From assembly GCF_900156875.1 (NCBI RefSeq), contig NZ_LT707408.1:75268-139267 (forward strand): a DNA stretch of 64,000 nt. The letters are read 5' to 3'. A program made the position numbers and the translations under genes. The notes beneath the pieces were generated by a model that had not been told where the DNA came from, made no database searches, and was given only the letters and a program-made list of their open reading frames with translations. Positions 38,774 through 46,174 of the stretch are shown here, one piece after another; the stretch's first letter is position 1; every line of letters starts with the position of its first letter. The DNA comes from Robertmurraya dakarensis (GTDB taxonomy: Bacteria; Bacillota; Bacilli; Bacillales; Cytobacillaceae).

Positions 38774-40125
38774 AGCTTCGAAATCGCATTAATCTTTATA
38801 CTGCCGTTCTCTTTATTGTGCTACTGATTTTAATGAATTTATTTATCTTTTACTTATTCAGCAGATTAATGATAAATAGTGAACTGGAACAGACGAAAGC
38901 AGAAACAGAAAAGATAGTGATTGGAATAAATGAGGGGATTAATCTAGTTCCTCCTGAAGATTTATTAAGAGCCTATGTTCCAATAGATGGGATGATTCGA
39001 ATTGTTTTAGAAGATCAAAAGGATCCAGCCCCCGTAACATCTCCTTCGGAACAAGATTTAATGGATAGGAAGGTTCAGTATTATAAAGAGGAACGAAGTG
39101 AACGTATTCAATATAATAATCGGGATTATTCCTTTGAATCGATCCCCATTATCTGGGTGGATGGGCAAGTAGCCAATCTGCAAGTCACGAAGAGTTTAAA
39201 GTCCGTTATCGAAAATTTAAACATTCTTCGGATTGTCTTAATTATTGTTACGGTTGTTGCGATGATTCCAGTTGTGATTTCAAGCAGGCTGTTGAGTAAT
39301 TTGATCACGACCCCGATCACATCCTTGATTAACACAATGACAGAAATTCAAAAAAGCGGGCAATTCAAGCGCATTCGAATACAGGGTAAGTCAAAGGACG
39401 AGCTAGTAGAAATGGGAAACACCTTTAATCATATGATAGACATCCTCGAGACCAATTCGGAAAAACAAGAGCAATTCGTTTCGAATGCATCTCACGAACT
39501 AAAAACTCCGTTAACGGTCATTGAAAGTTATGCAAGTTTGTTGAAAAGACGAGGGAAAGATGAACCGAAAATCTTTGATGAAGCCGTTGATGCCATACAC
39601 TCTGAAGCGATACGAATGAGAGAGATGACTGAACAATTATTATTATTGGCGAGGCCGAATGAGAAATGGACCATTCAGCTTCAGCACCTTCAACTATCAA
39701 AAGAAGTAGAACAGTTGGTCCAGACTTTTCAAAAAGGGTTTGATCGGGAAATTCAGTTGGAAATTGACAATGATGTTAGCGTTGAAAGCGATCCGCAGAA
39801 ATTAAAACAGCTTCTTTATATCTTTTTGGATAATGCAAGAAAGTATAGTGAGGAAACGATCTTCGTTACAGTAGGCAAAAAGGATGAACAAGCTTTTATT
39901 AAAATTTCTGATCGGGGAATTGGCATTCCCAAAGAGGATCTGCCTAAAATATATGATCGTTTTTATCGTGTAGATAAAGCAAGAAGCCGTAAACAAGGGG
40001 GATCCGGACTAGGATTATCATTAGCACAGGAATTAGCTGACAGTATTGGAGCAGAAATTACGATTGATAGTGTCGAAGGGATCGGGACCACCGTAACGGT
40101 TTCTCTTCATCAGAAGGATAAGTAA
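38770..40125 (+). CDS. membrane sensor histidine kinase
   Basis: The 451-aa protein has two transmembrane helices (about 10-32 and 152-174) enclosing an extracellular sensor of about 120 aa. A HAMP linker, the H-box SNASHELKTPLTVIES (His about 242), and the N box (DNARKYSEE) and G boxes (DRGIGIPKEDL, GGSGLGL) follow. It pairs with the upstream regulator. The extracellular part is acidic and unrecognised. The likely output is the PepSY genes that follow. Confidence 0.93.
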   Translation: MKLRNRINLYTAVLFIVLLILMNLFIFYLFSRLMINSELEQTKAETEKIVIGINEGINLVPPEDLLRAYVPIDGMIRIVLEDQKDPAPVTSPSEQDLMDRKVQYYKEERSERIQYNNRDYSFESIPIIWVDGQVANLQVTKSLKSVIENLNILRIVLIIVTVVAMIPVVISSRLLSNLITTPITSLINTMTEIQKSGQFKRIRIQGKSKDELVEMGNTFNHMIDILETNSEKQEQFVSNASHELKTPLTVIESYASLLKRRGKDEPKIFDEAVDAIHSEAIRMREMTEQLLLLARPNEKWTIQLQHLQLSKEVEQLVQTFQKGFDREIQLEIDNDVSVESDPQKLKQLLYIFLDNARKYSEETIFVTVGKKDEQAFIKISDRGIGIPKEDLPKIYDRFYRVDKARSRKQGGSGLGLSLAQELADSIGAEITIDSVEGIGTTVTVSLHQKDK

Positions 40126-40164
40126 GACATCTATTTCTGCCAATATGGGAGGGAAATCATACTT

Positions 40165-40182
40165 TTCTAATCAAATTCTCAT
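40165..40182 (+). promoter_or_regulatory. candidate response-regulator operator, PepSY gene 1
   Basis: Two direct repeats, TTCTAAT (40165-40171) and TTCTCAT (40176-40182), start exactly 11 bp apart, as expected for tandem OmpR-type monomers on one DNA face. They end 9 bp before a CATAAT -10-like box (40192-40197), overlapping the -35 position. Confidence 0.55.
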
Positions 40183-40220
40183 GTTCATCATTCATAATGG
40201 AGTAAAAGTTTGGAGGTGTC

Positions 40221-40868
40221 ATGATGGGGAGAAAAAATTGGTTGTTCATGATCGGGGCAGGCGTTCTTCTAATTGCCATTCTAATTGGGGTCCAAAAATG
40301 GCAAGAAGGATCTGTGGCTGCTGAGGCTTTAACAAAAGAAGAAGCGCAAAGAATGGTCGAAGAGAAATATTCAGGGAAAGTGCTGAATATTACGATGGAG
40401 GATCAACAGTTTAATGTCGACTTGGAAAGAGGAGACGTCATTTATAAAGTATTAATTGATGGAAATAGCGGAGAGGTTTTATCTTTGGAAAAGCTGCAAA
40501 ACAAGGAGACTGTTGATAAAGAGACTGCTGATAGTAAGAAGACTGATTCGCCATCAAAAGAGCAAATAGAGGAAACTCCTCCTAAACCGAATGAAAAAGA
40601 GCCAGTTCAACAGAATCCTGGTGATCAAGGGAAAGTCACTGAATCAATCAAAACAGAAGAACCTCCAAAGAAATTATCTGAGAATGAAGCGGTTCAAATA
40701 GCTCTAACGCAAATTCAAGGTGAGATAGATGATGTTGAGATAAGAAATATTAATGGAGCAGCCTATTATTTTGTTGAGGTTGAAAGCGGTGATGACAGGG
40801 AAGGCCTTGTGCAAATCCATGCGATCACTGGGGAGGTTAAATCGATCACATGGGATGAGGAAGATTAA
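40221..40868 (+). CDS. membrane-anchored protein with two PepSY domains
   Basis: The 215-aa protein has an N-terminal signal anchor (about residues 6-22) and two PepSY domains. The first (about 36-90) starts ALTKEEAQRMVEEKYSGKV, the second (about 152-213) KLSENEAVQIALTQIQGE. A Pro/Glu/Lys-rich linker separates them. PepSY domains are thought to inhibit proteases or sense the envelope. The ribosome-binding site is GGAGGTG. The pair of direct repeats upstream suggests control by the adjacent two-component system. Confidence 0.85.
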   Translation: MMGRKNWLFMIGAGVLLIAILIGVQKWQEGSVAAEALTKEEAQRMVEEKYSGKVLNITMEDQQFNVDLERGDVIYKVLIDGNSGEVLSLEKLQNKETVDKETADSKKTDSPSKEQIEETPPKPNEKEPVQQNPGDQGKVTESIKTEEPPKKLSENEAVQIALTQIQGEIDDVEIRNINGAAYYFVEVESGDDREGLVQIHAITGEVKSITWDEED

Positions 40869-40884
40869 ATTTCATGCTATGAAA

Positions 40885-40902
40885 TTCTCATTAATTTCTA
40901 AT
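40885..40902 (+). promoter_or_regulatory. candidate response-regulator operator, PepSY gene 2
   Basis: TTCTCAT (40885-40891) and TTCTAAT (40896-40902) repeat the same heptads as at 40165-40182, again 11 bp apart, but in swapped order. It lies 82 bp before the second PepSY gene. Confidence 0.55.
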
Positions 40903-40983
40903 GTTACGCTCTGAGTGTTCTCATTTTGAAAGACTATATTGTATTTGTAAGACATCATAAATAGGATATAGGAGGAAAACAAA

Positions 40984-41430
40984 ATGAAGAAGAAATTGAT
41001 TTTTGGAGCTTTATTGGCAGTTTTAGTGTTCGGCGGAGCGGTAGCAGCTGGAGCAGCTAATTTAGGTTTGTCAGTTGTAAACACAGGCAGCATAGATGAT
41101 GATAACGTAAATAGCAAAAGTACAGCTGGTGTGAAGGATTCTAAGGGAGTTCTAGCTAAGGAAACAACATTAGATTCAAAAGAAAAGATCATTTCACGTG
41201 AAGAAGCAATCGCCATTGCTGAGAAAGAAGTAAATGGTAAAGTCTATTCCTTTGAAATGGACCGTGATGATGGCAGAATAGAATATGAATTAGAATTATT
41301 AACTGACAAATACGAAGTAGAGATTGAAATGGACGCAAGGAACGGAGCAATTCTTGAAAAGGATTTTGATGATTTAGATGACGAAGATGATGATGATCGC
41401 TATGACGACGATGATCGCTACGATGATTAA
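40984..41430 (+). CDS. secreted PepSY-domain protein with poly-Asp tail
   Basis: The 148-aa protein has a signal peptide or anchor (about residues 4-24, LIFGALLAVLVFGGAVAAG), a spacer, one PepSY domain (about 73-125, IISREEAIAIAEKEVNGKVY) and an extremely acidic C-terminus. That tail contains a tandem DDDDRYDD unit (last 14 residues) likely to bind Ca2+ or other cations. The ribosome-binding site is GGAGG. It is close in type to B. subtilis YkoI, which lies beside ykoGH. Confidence 0.85.
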   Translation: MKKKLIFGALLAVLVFGGAVAAGAANLGLSVVNTGSIDDDNVNSKSTAGVKDSKGVLAKETTLDSKEKIISREEAIAIAEKEVNGKVYSFEMDRDDGRIEYELELLTDKYEVEIEMDARNGAILEKDFDDLDDEDDDDRYDDDDRYDD

Positions 41431-41442
41431 GAATATTTGCCC

Positions 41443-41481
41443 ACAGAGCAGACGCCTTATGGCGTCTGTTCTGTACGTTTT
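41443..41481 (+). terminator. terminator-like hairpin after the PepSY genes
   Basis: Acagagcagacgcc pairs with ggcgtctgttctgt (one G-T pair) around ttat. The T tail is weak (acgtttt). Confidence 0.7.
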
Positions 41482-41604
41482 GCAAGAGCTGAAGAGCAGT
41501 GGATGGTCAAAATTGAGGAAAGGTTAGCTAAGCAAATTGCTGTTCTTCCATGGCTTGAGCATGATAAAGTAGGGTACAGAGAAATAGTTTCTTTATTGAA
41601 TTAA
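41479..41604 (+). pseudogene. C-terminal remnant of an ArsA/Get3-like ATPase (tentative)
   Basis: An open segment without its own start region encodes FARAEEQWMVKIEERLAKQI, then AVLPWLEHDKVGYREIVSLL and a stop. The pattern of a charged helix, then a V-x-x-x-P strand and a final Gly/Leu segment resembles the tail of ArsA-family ATPases. No upstream part of such a gene exists here; the preceding hairpin and the PepSY gene take that place. It is probably the leftover of a deletion. An alternative reading is a 33-aa peptide from ATG 41503 without a ribosome-binding site. Confidence 0.35.
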
Positions 41605-41620
41605 GAAAGGGCTGAATGGT

Positions 41621-41899
41621 ATGGTTATCACAAACGAAGCCCGTGATCTTTTGAAGCAAATTCTTGCGGAAAAAGGCATGGACAGCATTCGTGTTTATTT
41701 TGGAGGTTACGGCTGAGGCGGACCACAAATTGGGCTGGCTCTGGATGAGCCGGAAGAAAATGATAAAGTGGAAGTTATCAATGAAATTAAAGTTGCGTTT
41801 GATCCAATGATTGAACCTTATGCTGAAAACTCCACACTGGACTATAGTAAAGCTTCTAATGGTCTAGTACTATTAGGTAACGACAGTAACTGCTGTTAA
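41621..41899 (+). CDS. HesB/IscA-like protein with in-frame TGA, candidate selenoprotein
   Basis: The frame reads 31 codons (MVITNEARDLLKQILAEKGM...YFGGYG), a TGA at 41714-41716, then 60 codons (GGPQIGLALDEPEENDKVEV...GNDSNCC). Both halves together make one complete 92-residue HesB-like protein. The stop sits exactly where relatives have Cys or selenocysteine in the G-x-G-[C/U]-G-G-P motif. A 7-bp hairpin follows at SECIS distance. No frameshift or other stop is present, and the coding pattern after the TGA is intact. If Sec machinery is absent the gene is a single-mutation pseudogene. A weak AAAGG ribosome-binding site precedes the ATG. Confidence 0.75.
41735..41753 (+). promoter_or_regulatory. 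candidate bacterial SECIS element
   Basis: CTGGCTC (41735-41741) pairs with GAGCCGG (41747-41753; one T-G pair) with loop TGGAT. The loop begins 25 nt after the TGA and has a G among its first two bases, which meets the usual bSECIS rules. The same bases also encode LALDEP, so coding constraint may explain part of it. Confidence 0.5.
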
Positions 41900-41970
41900 T
41901 AGATGAAAGCATTGTTCTTTGAACAGTGGGTTCGGATTTCGAATACAAAAACTAAATTAGCATACCTATT

Positions 41971-42009
41971 AGCAGTCCTATTCGCAACTGAATTAGACTG
42001 CTTTTTTTT
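41971..42009 (+). terminator. terminator of the HesB-like gene
   Basis: Agcagtc and gactgct form a 7-bp stem with a long loop, followed by eight or more T. Confidence 0.75.
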
Positions 42010-42199
42010 GTTGATGTATATGGGATTTAATAAAATAAACGGTAAATTGCCCTGAATTTCGCCCCCCTTTTTTGTCGGCATGAAAATTCGCATGCTAATA
42101 AATGATATTTAACTATCAGGGGTGGGGATGATGTCTGAGAGGCAGATAATGAAACAGGAAATTCTTTCTTATCCTTAATTGAGTAACTTCTGTTAGCTT

Positions 42200-42392
42200 A
42201 ATAAGGGGAGTTTTTCCCGTTAGCCTATAGAATAGGGCTCTGTTCGGGGGATATAAGGGGATTTTTTACCGTTAATGCATAGGAAAATGGTCCATTTTCA
42301 TGTTTTTTGAGCAAATAGGCGGAATTTTTCCCTCTATTTAATTTATTTTTCGTGCTAATTCCTTAATAAGAGGAATTTCGCCCCTTATTTTA
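42200..42392. repeat. cluster of four degenerate short repeats in a gene-free region
   Basis: Four copies of an element like aataaGGGGA-TTTTT-CCC (each about 25 bp) start near 42200, 42250, 42312 and 42363, spaced about 50-60 bp. A fifth weaker copy lies near 42037-42070. Each can form a tiny G-rich/C-rich hairpin. The rest of 42010-42578 is AT-rich and holds no gene that I can support. Confidence 0.5.
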
Positions 42393-42578
42393 GTAGCTTA
42401 TTTATGGCAATCCTTGAAGAACTAGAAATCGCTAACCGGTGCTTATCTATAAATTGCTTTTTAATTTTGGTGCGAATTAATATCGTAAAAGCAATGTTAA
42501 TGCATATTTTGTATTTCAAAAGAACCCGTTGTTCGCTGAACAGTGCTTTTATTGTATATGAAAACCATCTATTGAAAT

Positions 42579-42593
42579 TGATAATCGTTTTCA
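42579..42593 (+). promoter_or_regulatory. Fur-box-like operator upstream of hmoA
   Basis: TGATAATCGTTTTCA fits the 7-1-7 Fur box TGATAATNATTATCA at 12 of 14 defined positions. It lies 40 bp before hmoA, suggesting iron repression. Confidence 0.5.
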
Positions 42594-42632
42594 TTTATAA
42601 TGGTTTTATACATGATGATGGGAGATGTAGCG

Positions 42633-42950
42633 ATGTTTGTGCAAATGAGAAAAATGGTGATAAGTGAAGGACATTCCGATAAAGTTGTTCAACGTTTTAG
42701 CAAAGAAGGAATCGTTGAAACACAAAAAGGATTTATTGATATGACCGTAATGGTGAAGAAAGTACGCCGCGGTGATGAAGAAGTGGTAATATTGACTCGC
42801 TGGGAGTCTGAAGAGGACTGGAAAAACTGGGAAAAAAGTGATGCTCATATTGCCGGACATAAGGCAAAGCTGGGTCAGCCAAAACCAGAATATATCATTG
42901 ATTCTGAAGGCGGAAAATACGAAGTAAAGGCAGTTAAAAAGGCAAGATAA
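42633..42950 (+). CDS. hmoA: heme-degrading monooxygenase HmoA
   Basis: The 105-aa antibiotic-biosynthesis-monooxygenase-fold protein starts MFVQMRKMVISEGHSDKVV. It contains RRGDEEVVILTRWESEEDW and SDAHIAGHKAKLGQPKPEY, in which His/Asn/Trp residues form the heme pocket. HmoA/IsdG enzymes open heme to release iron. The ATG at 42633 fits the B. subtilis HmoA N-terminus; the frame extends upstream to 42600 without a better start. The Fur-like box upstream agrees with an iron-scavenging role. Confidence 0.92.
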   Translation: MFVQMRKMVISEGHSDKVVQRFSKEGIVETQKGFIDMTVMVKKVRRGDEEVVILTRWESEEDWKNWEKSDAHIAGHKAKLGQPKPEYIIDSEGGKYEVKAVKKAR

Positions 42951-43077
42951 TAGAGTGAAAAATCAGCTGATTGTGAAGTGTACGAAACAACTCTATTAAA
43001 AAATATCCTTGCTCATTGGAAAATAATAGTTTAGTATAGAAAATAGAATTTTTAAAAATTTAATAATCATTTAAAAG

Positions 43078-43240
43078 TGCTTAAGTTCATTGCTTAAGAT
43101 AATAGGGAAGACGGTGAAAATCCGTTGCAGCCCCCGCTACTGTAAATGCTGATGAAATTGTCATTCACCCACTGGATTAACCCGGGAAGGGGACAAGAGT
43201 AAAATAAGGCATGAGCCAGGAAACCTGCTTTTAAATGACG
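43078..43240 (+). promoter_or_regulatory. cobalamin riboswitch 1 (AdoCbl)
   Basis: The core elements are present in order: atagggaagacggtgaaaat (43108-43127), ccccgctactgtaaatg, the gggaaggggac region near 43184 and the B12 box gagccaggaaacctgc (43213-43228). Some positions deviate from consensus (cccccgctactg). A terminator follows at 43330. Confidence 0.9.
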
Positions 43241-43266
43241 ACAGTATTCATTTTTCGGAGGGAAGG

Positions 43267-43317
43267 ATGATATGGACTTTATGGTTGTATGTTTTTGTTA
43301 AAATACATCTTTATTAG
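43267..43317 (+). CDS. possible 16-aa leader ORF between the two riboswitches
   Basis: An ATG 6 nt behind GGAGG opens a short frame, MIWTLWLYVFVKIHLY, ending at TAG 43317 before the terminator of riboswitch 1. No normal gene lies between this riboswitch and the next. It may be a scar of a deleted gene, a leader peptide or chance. Confidence 0.2.
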   Translation: MIWTLWLYVFVKIHLY

Positions 43318-43329
43318 CTCATATTAATT

Positions 43330-43362
43330 TCCCTTAACTATGAAAAGTTAAGGGATTTTTAT
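43330..43362 (+). terminator. terminator after cobalamin riboswitch 1
   Basis: Tcccttaac and gttaaggga form a perfect 9-bp stem, followed by tttttattt. Confidence 0.88.
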
Positions 43363-43391
43363 TTGGATTGAAAACTAAATAACGTAAAACT

Positions 43392-43550
43392 GAGGTGTGT
43401 GGTTACAAGACCGCACTTAATAGGGAAGCACGGTGAAAATCCGTCACGGTCCCGCCACTGTAAAGGAGAGTTTCACTGCTAATGCCACTGATTTTTTTGG
43501 GAAGGCGCAGTGAAATGTTGACCCTAAGTCAGGAGACCTGCCTTAAGTTT
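43392..43550 (+). promoter_or_regulatory. cobalamin riboswitch 2 (AdoCbl), cbi operon
   Basis: The sequence shows atagggaagcacggtgaaaa (43420-43439), ggtcccgccactgtaaa, atgccactg, gggaaggcg and the B12 box agtcaggagacctgcc. It controls the cobalamin operon via the terminator at 43617. Confidence 0.96.
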
Positions 43551-43616
43551 TTAGTATCAATGTCTACGGGTTATAGGCAGAGATGCGTGTAAGAATGTTG
43601 TTTTTGCATTTTTCCA

Positions 43617-43646
43617 GGCACCTCTTCCTATAGAGGTGCTTTTTTA
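43617..43646 (+). terminator. riboswitch 2 expression-platform terminator
   Basis: Gcacctc and gaggtgc enclose an 8-nt loop, followed by six T, 29 nt before cbiW. Confidence 0.9.
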
Positions 43647-43674
43647 ATGGGAAAAATAAAAGGAGTGACGAAAA

Positions 43675-44055
43675 GTGACGACATGGAATTTAAACGGTAC
43701 GAACAGTCACGTATTAATTTGTAATGGATCAAGCTGTATGAGAAAAGGCGGGGAAGAAGTGACGCAGGCAATAAGGGATGAAATATCTCATTTGAATTTA
43801 GATGGATTGATTCATACAACAAGGACAAGATGCAATGGCAGGTGCAAAGATGCTTGTGTCGTGATCGTCTATCCAGAGGGAACTTGGTATAAGGCTGTCA
43901 CCCCAGCGATCGGACGTAAAATTGTTCAAAAGTGTATGAAACCAGAGATGGAACTGCAAGAATCGGTGCTATATCAATATGATTTTGAAAAGTTTATTAA
44001 AGTGAACGAACAGTCGATATCGGGGATTGAAAAGCCGGTAAAGATTGGAGGGTAA
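43675..44055 (+). CDS. cbiW: CbiW-like thioredoxin-fold [2Fe-2S] ferredoxin
   Basis: The 126-aa protein has the thioredoxin-like ferredoxin cysteine set: CNGSSC (about residues 16-21) and CNGRCKDAC (about 53-61). It starts the cobalamin operon, as cbiW does in B. megaterium. It probably transfers electrons for the CbiH60 Fe-S domain or for cobalt reduction; the exact role is not proven. GTG start behind AAAGGAG. Confidence 0.85.
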   Translation: MTTWNLNGTNSHVLICNGSSCMRKGGEEVTQAIRDEISHLNLDGLIHTTRTRCNGRCKDACVVIVYPEGTWYKAVTPAIGRKIVQKCMKPEMELQESVLYQYDFEKFIKVNEQSISGIEKPVKIGG

Positions 44056-44061
44056 TCAGTC

Positions 44062-44402
44062 ATGAAGAAAAAATCGCTATGGCTATCATTTGCTGTGGTA
44101 AGCAGCTTAACAGTATTTTTCTGGAACAATTCGTTCCAGCATGTACACGCTATGCACATTATGGAGGGATTTTTACCAATTGGCTGGGCGCTCCTTTGGT
44201 GGTGTCTAACTCTCCCGTTTATCGTAATCGGAATGCGCTCCTTGCAAAGGAAAATAAAAGTAAATCCTGAATTAAAAGCGATGCTGGGGTTAGCGGGAGT
44301 ATTTGCCTTTGTTTTATCGGCATTGAAGATTCCTTCAGTAACGGGGAGTACATCTCATCCAACAGGAACAGGTTAGGAACCGTTTTATTTATAAGTTTTT
44401 AA
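44062..44402 (+). pseudogene. cbiM: cbiM remnant, frameshifted and truncated
   Basis: The N-terminal 104 residues are those of CbiM, the membrane S-component of the cobalt ECF transporter: an extracytoplasmic leader, [17 protein letters not shown] and [16 protein letters not shown]. The frame then stops at TAG 44374. Adding one T would read GLGTVLF, the expected continuation, so a one-base deletion is likely, yet even that frame ends at 44402. The remaining half of cbiM and any cbiN/Q/O genes are missing. Region 44403-44536 holds no gene. Cobalt uptake must come from elsewhere. Confidence 0.85.
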
Positions 44403-44536
44403 ATATGCCCTCTTAGAAGGGAAAACTATCCGAAAACGAAAGAGGAACTATTTCAATTACTAAAGAGCTATCGACGGTAAAGGATCGATGACATCAAGGT
44501 TTTACTAAAAATCGTCTGGAAAGGGAGGAGTTATCG

Positions 44537-46153
44537 TTGAAAGGAAAACTACTCGTAGTAGGATTTGGCCCAGGAAGTTTTGAACATATAACGAAAAGGG
44601 CAGAAGACGCCATTAAGGAAAGCGACTGTATTATTGGCTATAAAACGTATGTTGATCTTATTCGTGGATTGTTGACCCATCAAGAAGTCATTAGTACGGG
44701 GATGTCAGAAGAGGTTAGCCGTGCTCAAGCTGCAGTCCGCCTCGCTGAAGAAGGAAAAGTAGTTGCTGTAATTTCAAGTGGTGACGCCGGCGTATACGGA
44801 ATGGCAGGTCTTATATATGAAGTGCTCATTGAAAAAGGATGGACAGAGGAAAAAGGGGTAGAAGTGGAAGTAATTCCTGGTATTTCAGCCATAAACTCGT
44901 GCGCATCTCTATTAGGTGCTCCTGTTATGCATGACGCTTGTACGATTAGCTTAAGTGATCATCTAACACCATGGAAAATCATTGAAAAAAGGATAGATGC
45001 GGCAGGACAGGCTGATTTTGTCATTGCCCTTTATAATCCGAAAAGCGGAAAAAGAACGAGACAAATTACAGAAGCGCAAAGAATTCTCTTACAGTATCGT
45101 TCCCCTAATACGCCAGTGGGCTTGGTGAAAAGTGCATACAGAGATAGCCAGCATGTTGTGATTACAACCTTAGAAAAAATGCTTGATCATGATATTGGCA
45201 TGCTGACAACGGTTGTAATTGGAAACTCCTCGACCTTTCTTTATGACAACAAATTAATCACTCCTAGAGGGTATCAACGAAAATATACGCTTGATACGGC
45301 TGAACAACGGCTTAAGCCCCATGAAAGATTGAGAAGGGAAAATGAACCATGGGCGCTGCATGAAGGGAAAGAGGAACAGACTGTAGAGAAGGCAATAAAC
45401 GTTGATAGCCCATTGGATCTAGCGATGGAGGCTTTGATCAAGCTTGATGGACCTAATAAAAGTACAGACGATCAACCTATGAATCCTATGCATGAGAAAG
45501 TGGAGTCCATTTTTGAATTAGCAGTGAGCCCTGGAGTCGCGAATAAAAGAATTACTCCAAAGCAGATGCTTGCGATTGCTGAAGTCGTTGGTGAACGTGG
45601 AACAATGGAATATACACCACATCATCAAATCATCTTAAGGATTCCAACAGAGGACCCAAGTGATATTACCAGTAAACTTCAAGAAACAGGGTTATTGCTA
45701 TCACCAACGGGAGATGTCTTTCAATTGAAAGCCTGTGATTTCTGTGATGGAGAAAAGAGTGATCCAATTCCATATGCTGAGGAAATTCAGCAGAAACTGG
45801 GCGGTCTCGAATTGCCAAAAGAATTAAGGCTTGGATTTAATGGGTGCGGCATGGCGTGTTACGGGGCAGTAAATGAAGATATTGGAGTGGTCTATCGTAA
45901 AGGGAAATTTGATTTGTTCCTCGGTGGAAAAGTGGTTGGGAGAACGGCTCATCCAGCGCAGGCTGTAGCTGAAGGGATACCTCCTGAAGAAATTGTAGGT
46001 GTGATTGATACAATCATTCAAGAGTATAAGGAAAAAGGGCACCCGAATGAACGGTTTTTTAAATATTTCAAACGTGTCAGAGAAGTGCAAGGATATCAGC
46101 ATCGCGATATTGCGCCGGTCATTGAATTAGAACCAGCACCGTGCGGAGATTAA
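44537..46153 (+). CDS. cbiH: CbiH60: cobalt-factor III methyltransferase fused to Fe-S reductase-like domain
   Basis: The 538-aa fusion contains an N-terminal SAM methyltransferase (about 1-245; GFGPGSFEHITKRAEDAI, SSGDAGVYGMAG) that methylates C17 and closes the corrin ring, giving cobalt-precorrin-4. The C-terminal half (about 320-500) is sulfite/nitrite-reductase-like, with cluster cysteines 400, 403, 437 and 441 (CDFC, GCGMAC). This long form is typical of B. megaterium. It has a TTG start behind GGGAGGAG and belongs to the cobalamin operon. Confidence 0.94.
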   Translation: MKGKLLVVGFGPGSFEHITKRAEDAIKESDCIIGYKTYVDLIRGLLTHQEVISTGMSEEVSRAQAAVRLAEEGKVVAVISSGDAGVYGMAGLIYEVLIEKGWTEEKGVEVEVIPGISAINSCASLLGAPVMHDACTISLSDHLTPWKIIEKRIDAAGQADFVIALYNPKSGKRTRQITEAQRILLQYRSPNTPVGLVKSAYRDSQHVVITTLEKMLDHDIGMLTTVVIGNSSTFLYDNKLITPRGYQRKYTLDTAEQRLKPHERLRRENEPWALHEGKEEQTVEKAINVDSPLDLAMEALIKLDGPNKSTDDQPMNPMHEKVESIFELAVSPGVANKRITPKQMLAIAEVVGERGTMEYTPHHQIILRIPTEDPSDITSKLQETGLLLSPTGDVFQLKACDFCDGEKSDPIPYAEEIQQKLGGLELPKELRLGFNGCGMACYGAVNEDIGVVYRKGKFDLFLGGKVVGRTAHPAQAVAEGIPPEEIVGVIDTIIQEYKEKGHPNERFFKYFKRVREVQGYQHRDIAPVIELEPAPCGD

Positions 46154-46174
46154 ATGGAAAGTAGGGGAAAGGAC

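Noticed and set aside
42170-42400. CRISPR array
   Set aside because: The repeat units differ too much from each other, the spacers are irregular, and no cas genes are near.
42404-42667. An 87-codon frame upstream of hmoA
   Set aside because: It overlaps the Fur-like box and the hmoA start in another frame, and has no ribosome-binding site or recognisable product.
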